A stretch of DNA of 64,000 bases from Paenibacillus_S vulneris (GTDB lineage: Bacteria > Bacillota > Bacilli > Paenibacillales > NBRC-103111). Positions 50,805-59,631 of the stretch are shown here, in pieces. Every line of letters begins with the position of its first letter. Position 1 is the first letter of the stretch. The notes under the pieces were generated by a model, which had not been told where the DNA came from, ran no database searches, and saw only the letters and a program-made list of their open reading frames with translations. The stretch spans positions 90,581 to 154,580 of the forward strand of contig NZ_BAABJG010000036.1 in the NCBI RefSeq assembly GCF_039543185.1, read 5' to 3'. A program made the position numbers and the translations under genes.

Positions 50805-50830
50805 GCCATCATCTGCCACACCTTAATACA

Positions 50831-50880
50831 AAGCAGGCTGTGCCACTTATCATCATGGCCAGCCTGCTTCTTCCTGTTTT
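50831..50880 (+). terminator. Terminator behind the 57-aa gene
   Basis: Arms AAGCAGGCTG and CAGCCTGCTT, extended by GCC/GGC, are followed by CTTCCTGTTTT. Confidence 0.8.
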
Positions 50881-51079
50881 CGTGACTTGCGCTCCGAAAA
50901 GCCTGATTGAAACCTGCCCTCGACTTAACGCGTTCACGAACGATGATGGGCTTCATACGGCGAATTCTTTTATTGCTTAGTCCATACATGATTTGCCCAT
51001 TGTATAAGGCGAAGCTGAAACAGCGATTCGGTCTCCACATCCGGAGCCGATGTCCCTGCCTTACTCTTCCTCCTCCAAC
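50881..51079. other. Intergenic stretch between the 57-aa gene and murQ terminator
   Basis: About 200 bp with no convincing gene. Basic-rich reading frames on the minus strand lack a ribosome site and family resemblance. Confidence 0.4.
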
Positions 51080-51107
51080 AAAAAAGCTTGGCCACTAGGC
51101 CAAGCTT
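51080..51107 (-). terminator. Distal murQ terminator hairpin
   Basis: Perfect arms AAGCTTGGCC and GGCCAAGCTT with a 4-nt loop, followed on the minus strand by a run of six T. A nearly identical hairpin overlaps the murQ stop codon at 51319-51342, on the other side of the repeat element. Confidence 0.85.
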
Positions 51108-51108
51108 C

Positions 51109-51318
51109 AGGTTGTTGAGAAATCCTGTTTTGCGAGAACTATGCTATAAATGGAGAGTGGGGTATGCCTCGGAGGAGCAATAGCGTCCGCCTTTGAAACC
51201 CGTAAAAATACTGATAAAAATAGAATCAACTTTCACGGGTTTCAACAGCGGCTGGAGGGGTATACCCCACCGGAATGTATCGGAATAGTTCAAGCACTTC
51301 AGGCTTCCAAAAAGGCTC
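51109..51318 (+). repeat. Long rod-like hairpin repeat element, copy 2, inside the murQ terminator region
   Basis: It begins AGGTTGTTGAGAA like copy 1 and shares the words TGTTTTGCG.GAACTATGCTA, GCCTCGGAGGAG, CGTCC.CCTTTGAAACCCGT, CGGGTTTCAACAG, ATACCCCACCGGAAT and GTTCAAGC in the same order. Nested stems GTGGGGTAT/ATACCCCAC and TTGAAACCCG/CGGGTTTCAA are preserved. The right outer arm is not conserved. Each side is flanked by one of the two murQ terminator-type hairpins. Confidence 0.75.
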
Positions 51319-51329
51319 AAGCTTGGCCG

Positions 51330-52247
51330 CTAGGCCAAGCTTTTCCTCTCCAGCCACTTGATCGCTTCACCAAAATGCTGGCCGCACTCCGTCAGCGCTT
51401 CTACCGCCTGTTCCTTCTCTACGCCGAAGCGGATCATCAGGATCGCCACTCGGGCGTCGCCATCTGCCTGATGGGCAAAGGCCGCGGCCACCTCGCGATC
51501 CACCTTGGCAGCTTCACTTACGATTCTTACTACCCGGTCGCGAAGCTTCTCATTGGTCGCCTGCACGTTGACCATCAGGTTGCCATATACCTTGCCAAGC
51601 CGGATCATGGCCGTCGTCGTAATCATGTTCAGCACCATCTTGGTTGCCGTTCCCGCCTTCAGACGGGTGGAGCCGGTGACGATCTCCGGGCCTACCGGCA
51701 CTTCAATGGCATACTCTGCGGCCTGGCTAAGCTTAGTGCTCTCATTGCAGGAGATACCTGCGGTCATTGCCCCTATCTCCCGCGCACGACGGATGGCGCC
51801 GATGACATAGGGCGTATTGCCGCTGGCTGCAATGCCTACTACGGCATCGTTAGCCGTGATATGCGCTTCGATCTCCCTCGCTCCCGCTTCATCGTCATCC
51901 TCCGCATTTTCAATCGCCGTCGTAATGGCTGTCTCTCCCCCGGCTATCAGTCCGGTGACAAGCGACCTGTCGACGCCGAATGTCGGCGGACATTCGGAGG
52001 CGTCCAGTACGCCTAATCTCCCGCTGGTTCCGGCTCCTACGTAGAATAACCTCCCTCCGCGCCTCATCACTTCCACTATCGTTTCGACAGCACGAGTGAT
52101 CTGTGGCAGCGAGCGCTGCACGGAGCTGGCAACCGTCTGATCTTCTTCATTCATTAATCGGATAATTTCAGGAACGCTAAGCTGGTCCAATTGTGCTGAT
52201 TTGGCGTTCCTCTGCTCGGTTACGGGTTGTACTGTGCTTTTATCCAA
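51330..52247 (-). CDS. murQ: N-acetylmuramic acid 6-phosphate etherase
   Basis: A 305-aa SIS-family lyase that removes lactate from MurNAc-6-P to give GlcNAc-6-P. FYVGAGTSGRLGVLDASECPPTFG is in the substrate site, and GIAASGNTPYV and MTAGISCN follow. The TTG start follows GGAGGGG and overlaps the kinase stop by 8 bp. The stop codon lies within the loop of a terminator-type hairpin (51319-51342). Its product feeds NagA and NagB encoded 1-3 kb away. Confidence 0.96.
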   Translation of the reverse strand: MDKSTVQPVTEQRNAKSAQLDQLSVPEIIRLMNEEDQTVASSVQRSLPQITRAVETIVEVMRRGGRLFYVGAGTSGRLGVLDASECPPTFGVDRSLVTGLIAGGETAITTAIENAEDDDEAGAREIEAHITANDAVVGIAASGNTPYVIGAIRRAREIGAMTAGISCNESTKLSQAAEYAIEVPVGPEIVTGSTRLKAGTATKMVLNMITTTAMIRLGKVYGNLMVNVQATNEKLRDRVVRIVSEAAKVDREVAAAFAHQADGDARVAILMIRFGVEKEQAVEALTECGQHFGEAIKWLERKSLA

Positions 52248-53283
52248 CTGTCGCTTCCCCTCCTGCCTCCCAGTCGGCAATATGCTGTTTGATGTTATCG
52301 GTTATTTGTATCCCCGCTTGCTTTAACGCAAGAATATAGCAGCCGGCCGCAGGCGGGATGCCAAGCCTTCTTAAGCTTAGCCCGCTTGCCGCGACAGCTT
52401 CGTGGGCTGACAGCCGGCGCACGAACCCCTCGTTTGCGAATAATCCCCCGCTTAGTACAACCGGCAGCCGGGATACATCGGCATCCGGACGCAGCTCTGT
52501 CAGCCTTCTTTTTGCCGTAATGATAAGCTCGGCCAGCTCGGCCGCAGCCTCTTGCACAATCTTCTCCGCCACTTCATCCCCTTGCTCTGCTGTCATCAAG
52601 GTCCATTTGGCCGCATCGGCAATCACCGTACGAGGATTCGCCTGGCTGTACACATAGCTGATGATCTGATTAGGGTCGGACAGCGACCAATATGCCAATA
52701 GCTGCTCCGTCAACCGGGTCTTCACTCCTCGCCCGTCATGCTCCTTCATGACAGCCACCAAGGCCTGTCTGCCAATATCATAGCCGCTGCCCTCATCACC
52801 CAGCAAATATCCCCATCCGCCTACACGGACATAAGTGTCGCTTTCCGGCAAATAGCCGTAGGCGATAGATCCTGTTCCCGAGATGAGAACAATGCCGCCT
52901 TCCCCCCAGGTGCCGGCCGCCAACGCGGTAATCGCATCATTATGAACCGTAATGGTGGCATGCTCGGGGAGCAGCTCCCGCATGAACGCATACAAGCGTT
53001 TCCTCTCCTCCGGCCGGTCCGCCCCGGCCAAGCCGAGAAACACTCCGGCCAATTGGTCCATAGGACTCCTAGACAGCTCCATCGCCTGTTCAATAAGCTC
53101 TTTCAGCACGCGCTTTACTTCGTCCCACGGACGGGATTTGATGCTGCTCGATTCTCCATAGCAGATGGCCAATATGCGGCCGGTGCCGTCGCCGATGATG
53201 CAGGCGGTCTTGGTCCCTCCGCCATCGATCCCGATATATCTTCGGTTCCTGAGCTCTTCCTCTGCTTGTTCTCTCTTATCCAT
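52240..53283 (-). CDS. BadF/BcrA-type amino-sugar kinase (NagK/MurK-like)
   Basis: A 347-aa ASKHA-fold kinase. YIGIDGGGTKTACIIGDGTG is the phosphate-1 loop, HNDAITALAAG and LISGTGSIAYG are phosphate-2/adenosine elements, and GWGYLLGDEGSGYDIGRQAL is a family signature. It overlaps murQ and follows an ABC importer, so it very likely phosphorylates imported MurNAc (and perhaps GlcNAc), as Clostridium MurK does. The ATG at 53283 follows AAAGGGGG. Confidence 0.88.
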   Translation of the reverse strand: MDKREQAEEELRNRRYIGIDGGGTKTACIIGDGTGRILAICYGESSSIKSRPWDEVKRVLKELIEQAMELSRSPMDQLAGVFLGLAGADRPEERKRLYAFMRELLPEHATITVHNDAITALAAGTWGEGGIVLISGTGSIAYGYLPESDTYVRVGGWGYLLGDEGSGYDIGRQALVAVMKEHDGRGVKTRLTEQLLAYWSLSDPNQIISYVYSQANPRTVIADAAKWTLMTAEQGDEVAEKIVQEAAAELAELIITAKRRLTELRPDADVSRLPVVLSGGLFANEGFVRRLSAHEAVAASGLSLRRLGIPPAAGCYILALKQAGIQITDNIKQHIADWEAGGEATVG

Positions 53284-53361
53284 CAGCCGCAATCCCCCTT
53301 TCATCGAAAGCCTCGTTTACTACCCTTGTCGGATACGGCCAATACCGGCTGCTTTGCCATC

Positions 53362-54186
53362 CTATTTGACGGCTCCGGCAGTCATCCCTTCCATGAACTG
53401 CTTGGATGCCACGGCGAACAAAATGATCATCGGCAGCGACGACAGCGTCAGCCCCGCGAACAGCACGCTCCAGTCCGTGGAGTACTCGCTGAACAGCGTC
53501 AGCATACCTACGGGAATCGTCTTTTTCGCTTCCTCTTGAACGAAGATTAACGGAAAGAAGAAATCGTTCCAGACAGTAATAAAATTCATGATCATAACCG
53601 TGCCCAACGCCGGCCTCATCAACGGCGCAATAATGCGCACCAAAATATTCAGATTCGAGCAGCCGTCGATTCTCCCTGCTTCCTCCAGCTCCTTAGGCAG
53701 CGTCCGGAAAAATCCCGTCAAGATGAGAACCGCCAAAGGGAGACCTATCGCCACATAGACCAATATCAGCGATAATTGCGTATTCAGCAGCTGCAAATTT
53801 TTCATTAGCATAAACAGAGGTACAATCCCCAGCTTGATCGGTATCATCATGCCTAATAGAAAGTAGAAGAACAGCGCCCCATTCCATTTAAACGAAAAAC
53901 GCGCGATATAGAACGAAGCGAGCGAGCCGAATACGATGATCAATGCGACGGAGATGATGCTAACAGCCGCGCTGTTCCAGAAGTAGTCGAAGTAATGGAC
54001 CTGCTCCAGCAGCTTGCGGTATGCCGCAAGACTCCACACATCAGGCAAAGCGAGCGGGTTTTTGAAAATTTCGATGTTCGTTTTCAGCGATGAAAGCAGC
54101 ATGAGGAAGATCGGGTAGAGACTTAAGACGGCGAACAAGAAAGCAATAACATACTGCACAATGCGGATTCCAAGCGAATGTTTCAA
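53362..54186 (-). CDS. Carbohydrate ABC transporter permease (MalG-type)
   Basis: A 274-aa permease with about six helices. The EAA loop ELEEAGRIDGCSNLNILVRIIAPLMRPA couples to the ATPase. It lies 13 bp behind the partner permease gene. No ATPase gene is present in the cluster, so a shared MsmX-type ATPase encoded elsewhere is presumably used. Confidence 0.93.
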   Translation of the reverse strand: MKHSLGIRIVQYVIAFLFAVLSLYPIFLMLLSSLKTNIEIFKNPLALPDVWSLAAYRKLLEQVHYFDYFWNSAAVSIISVALIIVFGSLASFYIARFSFKWNGALFFYFLLGMMIPIKLGIVPLFMLMKNLQLLNTQLSLILVYVAIGLPLAVLILTGFFRTLPKELEEAGRIDGCSNLNILVRIIAPLMRPALGTVMIMNFITVWNDFFFPLIFVQEEAKKTIPVGMLTLFSEYSTDWSVLFAGLTLSSLPMIILFAVASKQFMEGMTAGAVK

Positions 54187-54199
54187 TGCAAGCCCTCCT

Positions 54200-55153
54200 C
54201 TACTCGATGTCTTTTTTCTTCATCAGTGCCATGAAAATCGCCGATAACGAAGCGATAATGAAAAATAATGTGACCGCCAGCGCCGAACCAAGACCGATAG
54301 CCGTTCCGTCCCCGCTTGAGGAGCCAAATGCCGTACGGTAAAAGAACACGGCCAGCGTATCCGTAGAATGAACCGGTTCCCCCTGCGACCCTTGCATTGC
54401 GTACACCAGCTCAAACGCTTCAAAGGCTTGCACGAAGGTGAATACCGTAATAATAACGACGGACTGCATCATCATCGGCAATATGATCGACCGGATCAGC
54501 CTGAATCCTTTAACCCCGTCCAGCCGGGCCGCTTCCAGCACCTCTTGAGAGATGGAATGCAGGCCAGCCAGCAGAATCAATACCGCGAAGCCGATACCGA
54601 ACCAGCAGTTCGCCAGAATAATGGCTGTCAACGCCGTGACCGGCTCTCCGAGCCACGGTCTCGCCCACTGCTCCAGGCCGATTTGCTTCAGAAACACATT
54701 GACGGCTCCGAAGTTCGGATTCAGCATCAGCTTCCACAGAAAGCCTACAACAATGACGGACAAGAGCCTCGGCAAAAAGTAGGCCATTTTGAACAGCTCT
54801 GCGCCCTTGACCTTCGAGAAAATGATATAGGCCAATACAAAAGCGATGCCGTTTTGGAAAATCATTTCCAGCACAAAATAATACGCGTTATGGGCAAGGG
54901 AATTCCAGAAATACGTATTGAAGGGTTCTTTCGTAAACAGCGTGACGAAATTTCCGATACCGAGAAAAGCGCCTTTCCTTAAGCCCTGCCAGTCGAACAA
55001 GCTGTAGCTGAATGCAGCCAGAATCGGGTAAACGATGAACAGCGTAAAGACGGCGAGGGCCGGAATCGGAAACAGATGAATAAATCCTTTTCTCCAGTTG
55101 AATGATTTAGGCTTATGCTTGGGTGCTTGCAGTTGAACATTCGTTCCATTCAT
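54200..55153 (-). CDS. Carbohydrate ABC transporter permease (MalF-type)
   Basis: A 317-aa permease with a long N-terminal cytosolic stretch, about six helices and the EAA loop EVLEAARLDGVKGFRLIRSIILPMM. It forms the channel with the MalG-type permease. It is encoded 34 bp after the binding protein. Confidence 0.93.
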   Translation of the reverse strand: MNGTNVQLQAPKHKPKSFNWRKGFIHLFPIPALAVFTLFIVYPILAAFSYSLFDWQGLRKGAFLGIGNFVTLFTKEPFNTYFWNSLAHNAYYFVLEMIFQNGIAFVLAYIIFSKVKGAELFKMAYFLPRLLSVIVVGFLWKLMLNPNFGAVNVFLKQIGLEQWARPWLGEPVTALTAIILANCWFGIGFAVLILLAGLHSISQEVLEAARLDGVKGFRLIRSIILPMMMQSVVIITVFTFVQAFEAFELVYAMQGSQGEPVHSTDTLAVFFYRTAFGSSSGDGTAIGLGSALAVTLFFIIASLSAIFMALMKKKDIE

Positions 55154-55187
55154 GTGCGCCTCGCCGCCTTTTCCATCTGTATTTTAC

Positions 55188-56486
55188 TTACTTGCCTGCA
55201 GGCTTGAACCAGGTATCCGCGCTTTTTTGTACTTCCTCCACAACGTCTTGCGGCGTTTGCTTATTCAAATACATACCCTGCAGCGCCGTTTCCAGTGTGA
55301 CCTTGGTTGTAGGGTTGCCGGAGCTGAAATGAACGACAAACATATAAGGAGTAGAGATGCTGTTGGCAAATTTGGAAATCTTCGTGACGATCGGATCCGA
55401 CGCTTCCACACCCGGAATGGTGCTAGGCTTCATCAGCTCGTTCGCTACAAGCTGGCCGAAATCCTTGGTCGTCAAAAACTCGATGAATTTCATGGCCTCC
55501 GCTTTATTCTTGGACGCTTTGTTGACCGAGAACGATCCGTCTACCCAGGTGGTTACCGTCGCTTTGCCGCCTGCAGGAGCAGGTACCGGGAAAACATCCA
55601 TTTCCAGCGCCGGGTTCATCTTCTTCATCACCGCAAGCTCCCAGTCTCCCATGACCATCATGCCGGCCTGCTCGGTAACGAACAGATTGCGCATGTCATC
55701 CATGGAAATACCGACATAGTTATCCGGGAAATATTTCGTTAAGCCTTGCATCATCTGGATGGAGTCGACAAACGCCTTATCCTTGAAGTTCGTTTGGCCC
55801 GACGTTATTTTGCTTACAAAATCGTTAGCGCCATAAAAGCCTGGCCCCAGAGCTCCGTGCGTCAACGACAAAATCCAGCCTTCCTTGGAGCCGAACGCAA
55901 ACGGAGTCACCTTGTTTTGCTTCAGCGTATCCGCCGCTTTGATCAAATCATCCCAGGTCTTCGGTTCCTCGATATTGAATTTCTTGAACAGCTTCTTGTT
56001 ATAAAAAATTTGCGTGGAGCTGAACACGGTGGGAACGCCGTATACCTTGCCATCCTTGCCGGTCGCCGCCGCCAGTGTATCCTTGGACATGACGCTTAAC
56101 CCTTTGACCGAATCCAACGGCTCCAGGTACCCTGCATCCGCCAGGGCAATGCCCGCCGCATAAGGACGAAGCTGAATAATGTCCGGACCGCTGCCGGTTT
56201 GAAGCGCCGTATTCAATACCGTATTATATTCCGTGTTTTTGGTCGGCTTGAACTCAATTTCCACGTTCGGATTTTTCTTCTGATACTCTTTAATAATTTT
56301 TTCGTAGGCATCCTTATCCTCGGTCCGCCAGCTGCCCATCGTCAGCTTCACTTTTTGCTGCGGCTGCGTTGATGCCTCCCCCTTGTTATCCTTTGGAGCC
56401 GTCGTGGCCGCAGGCGTGTTCGATGAGCTGCAACCGGCCAGTGACGCTGCCAATATTGCTGCAAGAACCAGAGAAGCATGTTTCAT
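55188..56486 (-). CDS. Sugar-binding lipoprotein of an ABC importer (MurNAc/muropeptide candidate)
   Basis: A 432-aa extracellular solute-binding protein with lipobox LAGC after MKHASLVLAAILAAS. Family-1 features include PNVEIEFKPTKNTEY, GSGPDIIQLRPY and VFSSTQIFYNKKLFKKFNIEEPKTWDDLI. ATG 56486 follows GGGAGGAATAATCAAC. Encoded with murR, a serine hydrolase, a kinase and murQ, its ligand is probably MurNAc or a MurNAc-containing saccharide. Confidence 0.92.
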   Translation of the reverse strand: MKHASLVLAAILAASLAGCSSSNTPAATTAPKDNKGEASTQPQQKVKLTMGSWRTEDKDAYEKIIKEYQKKNPNVEIEFKPTKNTEYNTVLNTALQTGSGPDIIQLRPYAAGIALADAGYLEPLDSVKGLSVMSKDTLAAATGKDGKVYGVPTVFSSTQIFYNKKLFKKFNIEEPKTWDDLIKAADTLKQNKVTPFAFGSKEGWILSLTHGALGPGFYGANDFVSKITSGQTNFKDKAFVDSIQMMQGLTKYFPDNYVGISMDDMRNLFVTEQAGMMVMGDWELAVMKKMNPALEMDVFPVPAPAGGKATVTTWVDGSFSVNKASKNKAEAMKFIEFLTTKDFGQLVANELMKPSTIPGVEASDPIVTKISKFANSISTPYMFVVHFSSGNPTTKVTLETALQGMYLNKQTPQDVVEEVQKSADTWFKPAGK

Positions 56487-56520
56487 GTTGATTATTCCTC
56501 CCTTTATTGTTCTTCTTTTT

Positions 56521-57549
56521 TTATTTAACCCCATGAATCGAGGAATAAATACTTTGGTGTAACAGCGGCCGCAGCTCTCTTATCGGAGTTGCCCTTCCGT
56601 AATGAACGGCATTCGTCAGAAACACTACTACCAGCCCGCTTACGGGCTCTATCCACAGGCTCGTTCCGGTAAAGCCGGTATGTCCGAAGCTTCCATGGGG
56701 CCAATGGCTGCTGCAGCTCGGTGCAGACGCCTGCCCGTGCCATATCTCCCAGCCAAGCCCGCGTCCCAGAAACGGCTCCGTTATACAGCGCCTGCGCCAC
56801 TCCTCCGGCAGAACGCCCGGGTTCGCCGGCAGCCAGCTTCTCCCGTATCGCGCCAGGTCGGCTGCCGTGGCAAACAGCCCCGCACTTCCCGACACCCCGC
56901 CGAGCTGATAGCTCTTCTCGTCATGTACCTCGCCGTGAATGAAGGCTCCGTTATACTCCTCCGTCGGAGCAATGCGGTACCTATCCTTCGCTTCCGGCAA
57001 GAACGTCGTATGGTCCATTCCGAGCGGGAGATGAATTTCCCGGCGGACGAATTCGTTCAGCCTCTCTCCCGTTATCCGTTCAACCGCGGTACCAAGAAGA
57101 ATAAACCCCAGATCGCTGTACTTTACCTGCGTCCCCGTCTCATAGATCAATTCCTGCTCGAATACTTCGCGCATCACATCCCGGGCTTCCAGTCGGTCCA
57201 CCTTCGGCAAATCCGGCGGAAGGCCGGATGAGTGCTGCAGCAAGTGACGAATCGTAACCTGCGGGTGACGAAATTCAGGGAAGTACCGCTGTACCTGGTC
57301 TTCAAGCTTCATCTGTCCTCTGGACACCAGCAGCATGACCGCCGGCAGTGTCGCCGTCACTTTGGTTAAGGATGCGATATCAAAAAGCGAATCCAGTGTT
57401 AGCGCTTTCTTCTCTTCGGAGCTTGAAAGCCTGTAGCCTCCAAACGCCTGCTGCAGCCTTGTATGGCCGCCAACGGAAATATCGATTACAGCCCCGGGGA
57501 TACTCCCGGCAGCTACCCAGCCTTCAATAAGTTGTATTATGTTATCCAT
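56521..57549 (-). CDS. Serine hydrolase of the beta-lactamase family (class C-like)
   Basis: A 342-aa protein with Ser60 in SLTK, YSD (VKYSDLGF) and HTG (FGHTGFTG), the three motifs of the beta-lactamase/penicillin-binding superfamily. No signal peptide is seen, unlike many PBPs, so it may act in the cytosol. Its start overlaps murR. Similar proteins accompany murQ-murR in Bacilli. It could cleave an amide or ester in wall fragments, which is inference. Confidence 0.88.
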   Translation of the reverse strand: MDNIIQLIEGWVAAGSIPGAVIDISVGGHTRLQQAFGGYRLSSSEEKKALTLDSLFDIASLTKVTATLPAVMLLVSRGQMKLEDQVQRYFPEFRHPQVTIRHLLQHSSGLPPDLPKVDRLEARDVMREVFEQELIYETGTQVKYSDLGFILLGTAVERITGERLNEFVRREIHLPLGMDHTTFLPEAKDRYRIAPTEEYNGAFIHGEVHDEKSYQLGGVSGSAGLFATAADLARYGRSWLPANPGVLPEEWRRRCITEPFLGRGLGWEIWHGQASAPSCSSHWPHGSFGHTGFTGTSLWIEPVSGLVVVFLTNAVHYGRATPIRELRPLLHQSIYSSIHGVK

Positions 57550-58402
57550 TTCGCTTGGACCCGCTCACCGCTTTACGCGTCCTTTCCAGGGATTGGATGC
57601 TCTCCTCGTACGTCCGGCTGGCTATACCTACATAGAGGATGTCGATGACGTTCAGCTGCGCGATTCTTGATGCCATGGCGCCGCTTCTTATGCTCTGCTC
57701 CAATGAGCTCGTGAATAACCGGATATCGGCCATTTCCGCCACCGGATTGCTCCCGAACTTCGTCAAGGAAATGAGGGTTGCGCCGGATTCCTTGGCAATC
57801 TGCAGCGACTGAATAATATTTTCCGTCTGACCCGAATAGGAAATACCAAAGGCTACATCTTCCTTGGTCATGTTAGCCGCCAGCGTAGCCTGGGAATCAA
57901 AATCCGGCGCTGCCTCGCACCAGCGGTTAATCCGGGACAGCTTCTGCTTGAAGTCCTGGGCAATAACCGCCGAGGCCCCCACTCCAAAGAAGTACACCCT
58001 TCTTGCGCTGCTTAAGCAGTCTATCGCCCGCTCCACATCTTTAGGCGAAAGCACGGTCAACGTATCTTGAATGGAAAGCGTATTGTTATGGGAGATGGAT
58101 TGGATTAAATCCTGCACCGATCCGTCAATTTGTATTTCCTGATAGGAGTTCGTTTCAGAGTGAACGGCTTTGGCCAGATCCGCCGCAATGCGCAGCTTCA
58201 GCTCCTGGAACCCCTTAAGATGAAGAGATCGGGCCAGTCTGACAATAGTGGCTTCACTGACCCCCGCCAGCTCCGCTACTTTCTGCACGGAAGCATTGAC
58301 GACCGTCTCCGGATGATCCACGATGTATTGTGCAACCTTCTGTTCTGTCGGCTTTAACGTTTGCAGAGCTTCCTTTATTCCAATCAGACCGCCGTTTAAC
58401 AT
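57542..58402 (-). CDS. MurR-like RpiR-family regulator
   Basis: A 286-aa protein with an RpiR HTH (AELAGVSEATIVRLARSLHLKG) and a SIS domain (FFGVGASAVIAQDFKQKLSRI, FGISYSGQTENIIQSL). First gene of the MurNAc operon, it overlaps the serine hydrolase by 8 bp. The probable ligand is MurNAc-6-P. Palindromes in its own promoter suggest autorepression. Confidence 0.92.
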   Translation of the reverse strand: MLNGGLIGIKEALQTLKPTEQKVAQYIVDHPETVVNASVQKVAELAGVSEATIVRLARSLHLKGFQELKLRIAADLAKAVHSETNSYQEIQIDGSVQDLIQSISHNNTLSIQDTLTVLSPKDVERAIDCLSSARRVYFFGVGASAVIAQDFKQKLSRINRWCEAAPDFDSQATLAANMTKEDVAFGISYSGQTENIIQSLQIAKESGATLISLTKFGSNPVAEMADIRLFTSSLEQSIRSGAMASRIAQLNVIDILYVGIASRTYEESIQSLERTRKAVSGSKRNG

Positions 58403-58461
58403 AAGGGATATCTCCTTTGTGCCCGTTTCTTTACAAGTAGGAAAAGAACATTTACAATCTC

Positions 58462-58511
58462 ATTATAAAATAAAATTTCCTAAAGTAAATACATTTTTGA
58501 AATTTTATTTC
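58462..58511 (-). promoter_or_regulatory. Promoter and candidate operators of the MurNAc operon
   Basis: On the minus strand TTTACT and TATAAT (58467-58462) are 16 bp apart. The spacer contains GGAAATTTTATTT, and a 13-bp imperfect palindrome GAAATTTTATTTC lies just upstream at 58499-58511. The repeated word resembles the palindrome in front of the nag-operon RpiR gene. Confidence 0.55.
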
Positions 58512-58617
58512 AGATTCTTTTTGACACATTTCTACACTTCTTACTGCCGTCACAAAGGTTTTTTGCTCCCAGGCATGGAATTAAAATAAGGTAGAAAAAG
58601 GATCGGAGGTGCATCGG

Positions 58618-59511
58618 ATGCAAATTGTGACATTTAGAAGGTGGATCAACAATTTATACCTTTTTAATTACAAACATACGTACACCGCATCTATCGAGCA
58701 TTTTCATGCCCATGACGGTTTGGAGCTATTATATATCCATGAAGGCAGCGGAACGTTCGTTATCAACGATTCGGTCTTTCAGGTGCGTCCCCGCACCTTG
58801 ATTTTGATCAAGCCGTTTCAAATCCATTACATGCGCATGGAATCCCCCCCGGATTATACTCGCAGCATATTGAAGATCAAAGTATCGTCCATCGGACCGT
58901 TCGCTTCTTCGTTTCCTTACCTGTCTTCATTCCTGACGCAACTACTGGATAATAAAATGAGCCGGCAGCTGTTTTATTTAACCGATGAACAGGCGGCATA
59001 CCTCGAGAGTCAATTCAGTGAGATGAATGACATCCTGTCTAACGCCCCGGAAATGATGCATCGTGAAGCAGTGCTCTTGTTTTTTTACCAGTTCTTTTCC
59101 TATTTTCAACGAAAGCTGTACACAGCCGAAGAGCTGTCCAAAGAACCGTTCACTCAAGCTTCGACGCAGCATATTAACAACATTTTGAAATGGATCAACG
59201 ATCATTACAAAACGCACTTCAAAATGGAGGACATCGCCCGGGACTTGCATTTGTCTCCCAATTATTTGTCGAAGCTGTTCAAAGAGCAGATCGGCAAAAC
59301 CATAACCGAATATACAAGCGAAAAACGTTTGGAGGAAGCGCGGGCGCTGCTTCATTCCGAGGATCTGTCCATCAAGCAGATCAGTGTCCAGACAGGCTTT
59401 CATTCCCCGTCCTATCTCATCTACTCGTTCAAGAAAAAATTCGGTATGACTCCCCATCAGTACGCGGCAGGGGTGAAAAAGCTGATACATCAGCTACGAG
59501 AAAAAGATTGA
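58618..59511 (+). CDS. AraC-family transcriptional regulator
   Basis: A 297-aa protein. The N-terminal cupin part (EHFHAHDGLELLYIHEGSGTFVINDSVFQVRPRTLILIKP) senses a ligand, and the C-terminal 100 residues carry two HTHs (MEDIARDLHLSPNYLSKLFKEQIGKTI; IKQISVQTGFHSPSYLIYSFKKKFGMTPHQY). GGAGGTGCATCGG precedes ATG 58618. It is divergent from murR and upstream of the binding-protein and GH95-like genes, its likely targets. Confidence 0.93.
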   Translation: MQIVTFRRWINNLYLFNYKHTYTASIEHFHAHDGLELLYIHEGSGTFVINDSVFQVRPRTLILIKPFQIHYMRMESPPDYTRSILKIKVSSIGPFASSFPYLSSFLTQLLDNKMSRQLFYLTDEQAAYLESQFSEMNDILSNAPEMMHREAVLLFFYQFFSYFQRKLYTAEELSKEPFTQASTQHINNILKWINDHYKTHFKMEDIARDLHLSPNYLSKLFKEQIGKTITEYTSEKRLEEARALLHSEDLSIKQISVQTGFHSPSYLIYSFKKKFGMTPHQYAAGVKKLIHQLREKD

Positions 59512-59631
59512 CCTATTGTAAGCGCTACATATCTAGGATAGCATTTTGATACTTTTCTATGGCATTGTGATATTCAGTTTACTATAAGATGAACTCAAAT
59601 CCACACAGGTAAAAATGGGGAGGGTTCATGT

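Noticed and set aside
50753..51040. Basic 95-codon frame on the minus strand
   Set aside because: It has no ribosome site, overlaps the 57-aa gene and its terminator, and has no family resemblance.
59517..59529. cre-like catabolite-control site TGTAAGCGCTACA upstream of the binding-protein gene
   Set aside because: It is one base shorter than the 14-bp cre consensus, so the half-sites are out of register. It is kept only as a remark.
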